From assembly GCF_003390865.1 (NCBI RefSeq), contig NZ_QMEJ01000005.1, positions 310,001-374,000 of the forward strand: a DNA stretch of 64,000 bases, in the 5' to 3' direction. Both the position numbers and the translations under genes were made by a program. Each line of letters begins with the position of its first letter. Within the stretch, counting starts at the first letter, position 1. Positions 59,266 through 64,000 of the stretch are shown in pieces. A model generated the notes under the pieces. It ran no database searches. It was not told the DNA's origin and was given only the letters and a program-made list of their open reading frames with translations. Source of the DNA: Tropicimonas sp. IMCC34011. GTDB taxonomy: Bacteria > Pseudomonadota > Alphaproteobacteria > Rhodobacterales > Rhodobacteraceae.

Positions 59266-59355
59266 GGGCTCGTCTCCGTCAGTGTCCGTCGGTGGGCGCG
59301 CTCGGGCGGGCGCTCTAAGGCGCCGCGGCGCGAGCCCCGGATATTCGAAGCCCGG

Positions 59356-59384
59356 TCCCTAGAGGGTCGGGCGCGCCCTGTCAA
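59356..59384 (-). promoter_or_regulatory. Promoter candidate for rpmH
   Basis: On the minus strand: consensus TTGACA, a 17-base spacer and TAGGGA. It resembles the str promoter candidate at 21689. Confidence 0.6.
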
Positions 59385-59522
59385 CGCATCTCGCTGGCGA
59401 AAACGCCGGCGCCTGGGCGGACCCTGCACGGTCAAGCGCGCGTTACCCGGTCTGGTGCCGGTTTCGCTCGCCTGCACAATAGTGTCTCGCACGTTACGGG
59501 GCATAATCGAAGGACAGCTGTG

Positions 59523-60254
59523 GTGAACAAGGAGAACGAGGCGGGCCGGGGGCGACTTCTCAGGTACGGGGCGCTGGCCGTCATCGCGGCGGTGGCGGTC
59601 ACCGGCGCGGTTCTTCTGCGTGACCAGCTGACCTTCGAGGCGCTGGCTGCGAATCGAGACGATCTCATCGCGTTCCGGGACCGGAACTACCTCTCGGCAG
59701 CGGCAGGCTTCGTCTTCGCCTACGCGCTCATCGTCGCCTTTTCCCTGCCGGGGGCCACCATCGCGACGCTGACGGGAGGCTTTCTCTTCGGCGTCTTTCC
59801 CGGAGTGTTCCTCAACGTCGTGGGAGCGACCCTGGGCGCCACGGCGATCTTCACGGCGGCGAAATGGGGCCTCGGCGCTCAGTTGGCCGCGCGAATGGAG
59901 GCGTCGGAGGGCCTCGTGCGGCGGCTGAAGCAGGGGATAGACCGGAACATGTGGGAGGTCCTCTTCCTGATCCGGCTCGCCCCGGTCGTCCCGTTCTTCG
60001 TTGCCAACATCGTTCCGGCACTGGTCGGGGTGCGGCTTCTGCCGTTCGTGGTGACGACGTTCTTCGGCATCATGCCGGGCGCTCTCGTCTTCACCTCCGT
60101 CGGCAACGGCCTTGGCGCGGTGTTCGAGCGGGGCGGGCGGCCGGACCTGTCGATCCTGTTCGAGCCGCAGATTCTCCTGCCGATCATCGGGCTGTGCGCG
60201 CTTGCCCTTCTGCCTATCATTCTAAAGAGCGTCCGCGGGACGAAAGGGGTCTGA
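59523..60254 (+). CDS. VTT/DedA-family (TVP38/TMEM64) membrane protein
   Basis: Polytopic inner-membrane protein of about 243 residues with the VTT (SNARE-associated Golgi protein) domain. Recognisable parts are GGFLFGVFPGVFLNVVGATLGA, where the family GxFFGxxxGxxxxxxGxxxGA pattern is clear, and RLAPVVPFFVANIVPALVG followed by GIMPGAL. Relatives are lipid scramblase or flippase-like; the cargo here is unknown. Start is one of two adjacent GTG codons (59520 or 59523), both after GAAGGA; I chose the better-spaced second. The next gene starts two bases after the stop codon. Confidence 0.85.
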   Translation: MNKENEAGRGRLLRYGALAVIAAVAVTGAVLLRDQLTFEALAANRDDLIAFRDRNYLSAAAGFVFAYALIVAFSLPGATIATLTGGFLFGVFPGVFLNVVGATLGATAIFTAAKWGLGAQLAARMEASEGLVRRLKQGIDRNMWEVLFLIRLAPVVPFFVANIVPALVGVRLLPFVVTTFFGIMPGALVFTSVGNGLGAVFERGGRPDLSILFEPQILLPIIGLCALALLPIILKSVRGTKGV

Positions 60255-60255
60255 C

Positions 60256-61671
60256 ATGAGAACGATGGAAGCCGATATCTGCGTGATCGGTGCCGGCTCC
60301 GGAGGTCTGACGGTCGCGTCCGGCGCGGCGCAGATGGGGGCTAAGGTCGTCCTGATCGAGGCAAACGAGATGGGCGGGGACTGCCTGAACTTCGGCTGCG
60401 TCCCCTCGAAGGCGCTGATCGCGGCGGCCCGGCATGCCCATGCGATGCGCAGCGGCGGCATCTACGGGATCGCGCCGGTGGAGCCGCAGGTCGATTTCGC
60501 CGCCGTCCACGATCACATTCACGGCGTCATCGCCGCCATTGCCCCGGTGGACAGCCAGGAGCGGTTCGAGGGGATGGGCTGCACCGTCATCCGCGCCCAT
60601 GCCCGCTTCGTCTCCGACCGCGAGGTCGAGGCGGGGGATACCCGCATCCGCGCCCGCCGGATCGTTCTGGCCACCGGCTCACGTCCCGCCGTGCCGCCGG
60701 TCGAGGGGCTGACGGACGGACCTTACCTCACCAACGAGACGCTGTTCGACCTGAAGGAACTGCCGGAGCACCTGCTCATCATCGGCGGCGGCAATATCGG
60801 CTGCGAGATGGCGCAGGCCTTCCGCCGTCTCGGCGCCCGCGTGACCGTCATCGAGGGCGGAACGCCGCTCGCGAAAGACGATCCCGAGAATGCCGCGCTC
60901 CTCCTCGAGACGATGAAGGGGGAGGGCGTGACCTTCGTCACCGGGCATCATGCGGACAAGGTCGAGTGGACCGAAGGCGGCGTCACCGTACGCACCGAAG
61001 CGGGGACCTACAGCGGTTCGCATCTTCTCGTGGCGGCCGGGCGCGCGCCGGCGCTGGACGATCTTGGACTGGAAGCCGCCGGGATCGAACGGGACAAAAA
61101 GGGGCTGAAGGTGGACGACACGCTGCAAACCACCAATCGCCGCGTCTATGCCGTGGGCGATGCGGCAGGCGGAATGCAGTTCACCCACCTCGCCGGATAC
61201 CACGGCTCGACGCTGATCCGGCGGCTGCTGTTCGGACTGCCGGCCAAGGTGAAGACGGCCCATATCCCTTGGGCAACCTATACCTCACCCGAACTCGCCC
61301 AATGCGGCCTGACCGAGAAAGAGGCGCGGGAAGCGCATGGCGATGCCGTCGAAGTCGTCACCAGCACCTATTCGGAGAACGACCGGGCCGAGGCGGAGCG
61401 CCGCACAGAGGGCCGGATCAAGGTGATGGTGGTGGGGGGACGGCCCGTCGGCGCCTCCATCGTGGGGGAGAGCGCCGGAGATCTGATTACGCTCTGGTCA
61501 CTCGCGATCTCCGCGAAGCTGAAGATGTCGCAGATTTCGGGCATGGTGGCGCCCTATCCCACGCTGTCCGAACTGAACAAGCGCGCCGCGGGCGCCTATT
61601 TCTCGCCACGGCTCTTTGATAACCCGAACGTGAAGCGCGTCGTTCGCGCCGTTCAACGTATCCTGCCATGA
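60256..61671 (+). CDS. Mercuric-reductase-like FAD/NAD(P) disulfide oxidoreductase
   Basis: A 471-residue flavoprotein of the class I pyridine nucleotide-disulfide family. It has the FAD fold IGAGSGGLTVASG, the redox-active disulfide GGDCLNFGCVPSKAL (Cys43 and Cys48), the NAD(P) site LIIGGGNIGCEMA and the second FAD segment YAVGDAAGG. The catalytic HisxxxxGlu at the C-terminal interface is altered: PYPTLSE has Tyr where lipoamide dehydrogenase has His. It lacks the extra cysteines and HMA domain of true MerA, so mercury reduction is not indicated. Two bases after the VTT gene; this pairing of VTT protein and flavoprotein recurs in bacteria. Confidence 0.88.
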   Translation: MRTMEADICVIGAGSGGLTVASGAAQMGAKVVLIEANEMGGDCLNFGCVPSKALIAAARHAHAMRSGGIYGIAPVEPQVDFAAVHDHIHGVIAAIAPVDSQERFEGMGCTVIRAHARFVSDREVEAGDTRIRARRIVLATGSRPAVPPVEGLTDGPYLTNETLFDLKELPEHLLIIGGGNIGCEMAQAFRRLGARVTVIEGGTPLAKDDPENAALLLETMKGEGVTFVTGHHADKVEWTEGGVTVRTEAGTYSGSHLLVAAGRAPALDDLGLEAAGIERDKKGLKVDDTLQTTNRRVYAVGDAAGGMQFTHLAGYHGSTLIRRLLFGLPAKVKTAHIPWATYTSPELAQCGLTEKEAREAHGDAVEVVTSTYSENDRAEAERRTEGRIKVMVVGGRPVGASIVGESAGDLITLWSLAISAKLKMSQISGMVAPYPTLSELNKRAAGAYFSPRLFDNPNVKRVVRAVQRILP

Positions 61672-61684
61672 GGCGCAGCCCACA

Positions 61685-63094
61685 GTGACGTTCTTTCGCT
61701 CGCTCTCCGGACGGTTCCTGATCCTCACCCTCGCCTTCGTCATGCTGGCGGAGGTGCTGATCTTCGTGCCGTCGATCGCGCGCTTCCGCGAGGATTACCT
61801 GCTGTCGCGCCTCGAGCGGGCGCAGATCGCCTCCCTCGCACTCCTCGCCTCGGACGACATGCTGAGCCAGGACCTCGAGGCGGAGCTTCTGCAGAATGCC
61901 GGCGTTCTGAACGTTGTCCTCCGCCGGGACGAGATGCGCCAGCTGATCCTCGACAGTCCGATCCCCCAGCCCATCGTGGCGACCTACGACCTGCGCGATC
62001 CGGGCGCCGCCGAGTTGATCAGGGACGCGATCAGCCGCCTGCTCGAACGTGACGAGCAGGTGGTCCGCGTCATCGGCAACCCTGTCCGGGAGGCGGGGCT
62101 CCTGATCGAGGTGACGCTGGAGACGAGCCGCCTGCGCGCGGAAATGATCGACTATGGCCTGCGCATCCTCTTGCTGTCCGCGGTGATCTCCGTCCTTACG
62201 GCCGCACTCCTCTTCTTCGCGGCGCGGGGCTTCATCGTCGCGCCGATCAAGCGTGTGGTCGACGCGATGCAGTCCTACGCCTCGGCCCCAGAGGATGCCC
62301 GCCGGATCATCACGCCCGAGGCGAAGGTTCTGGAGCTGAGGGAGGCGGAAATGGCGCTCCAGACGATGCAGACACAGCTCACGGGGGCCCTCCGACAGAA
62401 GCAGCGACTGGCCCAGCTCGGCGGCGCCGTGGCGAAGATCAGCCACGATTTGCGGAACATCCTCACCACGGCCCAGCTTTTCGCCGACCGCATGGAGAAC
62501 AGCGCGGATCCCGCCGTCGCCCGCGCCGCGCCCAAGCTCGTCAGCTCCATCAGCCGCGCGATCTCGCTCTGCGAGAGCACGCTGGCCTTCGGCAAGGCCG
62601 AGGAGCCGCCCCCGCGCCTCTCCCGCTTCGCTCTCGCCCCTCTGGTCGACGACGTGATCGAGAGCGAGCGACTCGCGGCGGAGAACGAGGATGTGAGCTT
62701 CTCGGTGAACGTGCCCAGCGGCATGACCCTCCGCGCGGACAGCGAGCAGCTCTACCGTGTCCTTGCCAACCTCGTACGCAATGCCCGGCAGGCCATCGTC
62801 GCGACCGGGGAGTTCGGCGAGATCGGCGTCTCTGCCACCGAAAGCGACGACGGCTGGACGCTGATCGTTCAGGATACCGGGCCCGGACTTCCGCCCAAGG
62901 CTCAGGAGCATCTCTTCTCGCCCTTCTCGGGCGGGACCAGAAAGGGCGGCTTCGGTCTTGGCCTGTCCATCGCGGCGGACCTTGTGAAGGGCCATGGCGG
63001 CACGCTCGACCTTGCACGGACGGACGACACCGGCACCACGTTCCGCATCGTCCTGCCCAAGGCGGTCCTGCGCTTCGAAGAGGCTGCAGAATGA
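61685..63094 (+). CDS. Orphan sensor histidine kinase
   Basis: Membrane histidine kinase of 469 residues: transmembrane segments near residues 11-29 and 160-180 flank a periplasmic sensor region of about 130 residues; a HAMP-like linker follows. The H-box AKISHDLRNILTTAQ has the phosphorylated His254, the N-box is in LANLVRNARQAI, and the ATP lid has DTGPGLP and GGFGLGLSIA. No response regulator gene is adjacent, so its partner is elsewhere. It starts with GTG at 61685, 13 bases after the flavoprotein gene, suggesting one operon with the VTT protein and oxidoreductase. Confidence 0.9.
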   Translation: MTFFRSLSGRFLILTLAFVMLAEVLIFVPSIARFREDYLLSRLERAQIASLALLASDDMLSQDLEAELLQNAGVLNVVLRRDEMRQLILDSPIPQPIVATYDLRDPGAAELIRDAISRLLERDEQVVRVIGNPVREAGLLIEVTLETSRLRAEMIDYGLRILLLSAVISVLTAALLFFAARGFIVAPIKRVVDAMQSYASAPEDARRIITPEAKVLELREAEMALQTMQTQLTGALRQKQRLAQLGGAVAKISHDLRNILTTAQLFADRMENSADPAVARAAPKLVSSISRAISLCESTLAFGKAEEPPPRLSRFALAPLVDDVIESERLAAENEDVSFSVNVPSGMTLRADSEQLYRVLANLVRNARQAIVATGEFGEIGVSATESDDGWTLIVQDTGPGLPPKAQEHLFSPFSGGTRKGGFGLGLSIAADLVKGHGGTLDLARTDDTGTTFRIVLPKAVLRFEEAAE

Positions 63095-63107
63095 CCCGAC
63101 TTCCCGC

Positions 63108-63136
63108 TTGCAAACCCTGACCGGGGCCAGTATCCC
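63108..63136 (+). promoter_or_regulatory. Promoter candidate for tRNA-Arg
   Basis: TTGCAA, a 17-base spacer and TATCCC, ending nine bases before the tRNA 5' end. Confidence 0.5.
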
Positions 63137-63145
63137 CGCCGCAAC

Positions 63146-63222
63146 GCGCTGGTAGCTCAGTTGGATAGAGTACCTGACTACGAATCAGGGGGTCGGGGGT
63201 TCGAATCCTCCCCAGCGCGCCA
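63146..63222 (+). tRNA. tRNA-Arg (anticodon ACG)
   Basis: Complete 77-base cloverleaf. Acceptor GCGCTGG pairs with CCAGCGC, D arm GCTC/GAGT, anticodon arm CCTGA-CTACGAA-TCAGG, T loop GTTCGAATC, and encoded GCCA. Anticodon ACG (A34 read as inosine) decodes CGU, CGC and CGA. Confidence 0.97.
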
Positions 63223-63424
63223 CTTTCCCTCATCAGACGCCAGACCGGTTCCTTCGTCGCCACGAAGGATTGCCTCTATGTTCGGTTCGGCCGATTCGAG
63301 CGCGGTCTGATTTGTCGCCAGCCTTACATCTTTCCCCGATCCGATGGCCGGGACAGCTCGAGATGCGAGCCTAGAACTGCATTCCGCAGCCCGGGTTCGC
63401 ATGTCTGCCTCCGGATGGCCGACG
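63223..63424. other. Gap after tRNA-Arg
   Basis: The whole gap to the SDR gene is about 350 bases. This part has no gene I can support. A 7-bp hairpin CCTTCGT-CGCC-ACGAAGG (63251-63268) lies 28 bases after the tRNA without a T-tract. The composition is slightly lower in GC than the flanking genes. No repeat of the tRNA 3' end was found in the remaining window. Confidence 0.4.
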
Positions 63425-63458
63425 TAAAAGAGCCGCGGGCATCGGCGCCCGCGGCTCT
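63425..63458 (-). terminator. Rho-independent terminator after the SDR gene
   Basis: Read on the minus strand, a perfect 12-bp stem AGAGCCGCGGGC/GCCCGCGGCTCT with a six-base loop is followed by TTTAC, about 110 bases past the SDR stop codon. Confidence 0.8.
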
Positions 63459-63568
63459 GGTGTCATCTTAAAGGCTGAAGATCATCCCGTTCGGGCCGGC
63501 TATTGCCGTGCTCCGAAATTAGGGGCCGTCCTTGCACGGCTGTGGGCCTGATCTGAAAAGAGACCGGT

Positions 63569-64000
63569 TCACCAGCAGCAGAAGCCGCCATCGACCAGAA
63601 GATCGACGCCGGTGCAGTAGGAGGCCGCGTCCGACAGCAGGAACACGGCGGGTCCGACCATCTCGTTCACGTCGGCCATGCGCTGCATCGGCGTCTGGTT
63701 TTCGAATTCCTTGGTCTGGTGGACCATCTCGGGCCGGGTGTTCATCGGGGTCGCCGTGTAACCCGGCGAGATCGAGTTCACCCGGATCCCGCGCCCGACC
63801 CACTCCATGGCCATGGATTTCGACATGTGGATCACACCGGCCTTCGACGCATTGTAGTGAACCTGATTGAGACCGCGATTGACGATCACACCGGACATCG
63901 AGGCTATGTTGACGATGGACCCGCCCTTCCCATGTGCCAGCATCGCGCGACCCTCGGCCTGACAGGACAGCCAGACGCCCTTCATGTTGATGTCCATCAG
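63569..64000 (-). CDS. Short-chain dehydrogenase/reductase, C-terminal part (runs off the right edge)
   Basis: About 143 C-terminal residues of an SDR oxidoreductase; the NAD(P)-binding N-terminus lies outside the window. The active site is visible: the serine in NIASMSG and HYNASKAG (YxxxK), followed by RVNSISPGYTATPM and the substrate-loop region. The end LLVDGGFCCW resembles sugar-alcohol or keto-sugar dehydrogenases, but the substrate is a guess. The stop is at 63569; a terminator follows. The ATG at 63997 is internal, since the frame continues past the edge. Confidence 0.87.
   Translation of the reverse strand: MMDINMKGVWLSCQAEGRAMLAHGKGGSIVNIASMSGVIVNRGLNQVHYNASKAGVIHMSKSMAMEWVGRGIRVNSISPGYTATPMNTRPEMVHQTKEFENQTPMQRMADVNEMVGPAVFLLSDAASYCTGVDLLVDGGFCCW

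Noticed and set aside
60256-61671. Mercury-resistance gene merA
   Set aside because: The C-terminal cysteine pair, the HMA domain and any merR/merT neighbours are missing; only the general disulfide reductase fold is shared.
63178-63402. Minus-strand open frame overlapping tRNA-Arg and ending in a GEDSNPRPPDS-like peptide
   Set aside because: This peptide is the well-known false translation of the antisense strand of a tRNA gene; there is no ribosome site.

Overview
The window reads as a chromosomal housekeeping segment of a high-GC alphaproteobacterium, most likely of the Rhodobacterales (Rhodobacteraceae/Roseobacter type). The pointers are the tRNA-Trp-secE-nusG-rplKAJL-rpoBC block, a str-S10-spc-alpha ribosomal cluster ending in adk-rpsM-rpsK-rpoA-rplQ without infA or rpmJ, an alphaproteobacterial-size RpoB, an L3 with a long acidic tail, a bzt/aap general amino-acid ABC transporter, an ATP12-type F1 chaperone and a pdxJ-acpS-lepB-rnc cluster. 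No replication origin, rRNA gene, CRISPR array, prophage or transposase gene was seen.

Layout. Bases 1-3880 (minus strand) carry pdxJ, two CAP-domain secreted proteins, acpS, lepB and the start of rnc. Bases 4053-7803 hold a small lipoprotein, a first monocistronic tuf gene, a CatB-like acetyltransferase and a methyltransferase-like gene. Bases 7901-20282 are tRNA-Trp, secE, nusG, four ribosomal stalk/L1 genes and rpoB-rpoC, closed by a strong terminator. After acyP and an EamA permease, 21942-41178 hold about thirty translation genes in the str, S10, spc and alpha order, interrupted by recognisable promoters, terminators and hairpins. A LuxR/LuxI pair, rarA and a tightly coupled crcB-rluC-HAD-ATP12 operon follow (41424-47012), then aapJQMP (47290-51819). 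Bases 51895-59265 (minus strand) are rpmH, rnpA, yidD, ttcA, a GGDEF/EAL protein, yidC, engB, argB and sixA. The right end has a VTT/DedA membrane protein, a mercuric-reductase-like flavoprotein, an orphan histidine kinase, tRNA-Arg(ACG) and the 3' part of a short-chain dehydrogenase.

How it works together. Most of the window builds the ribosome, RNA polymerase, elongation factors and Sec/YidC membrane insertion. Promoter candidates before tuf, tRNA-Trp, nusG, rpsL, rpmC, rpsM, rpmH and tRNA-Arg share one design: a TTG-starting -35, a spacer of exactly 17 bases and a -10 beginning TA. This suggests a common strong housekeeping promoter type for growth-linked genes. The two tuf genes are nearly identical, with homology that starts at the ATG and stops shortly after the stop codon, as expected from gene conversion.

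No convincing new defence, mobile or biosynthetic system is visible. The items most worth a second look are small: a REP-like palindromic doublet between fusA and the second tuf, hairpins in ribosomal operon leaders and gaps, the CAP-domain gene pair inserted in the pdxJ-acpS cluster, a LuxR with an atypical DNA-binding domain and a possibly leaderless mRNA, and the VTT/flavoprotein/orphan-kinase trio.
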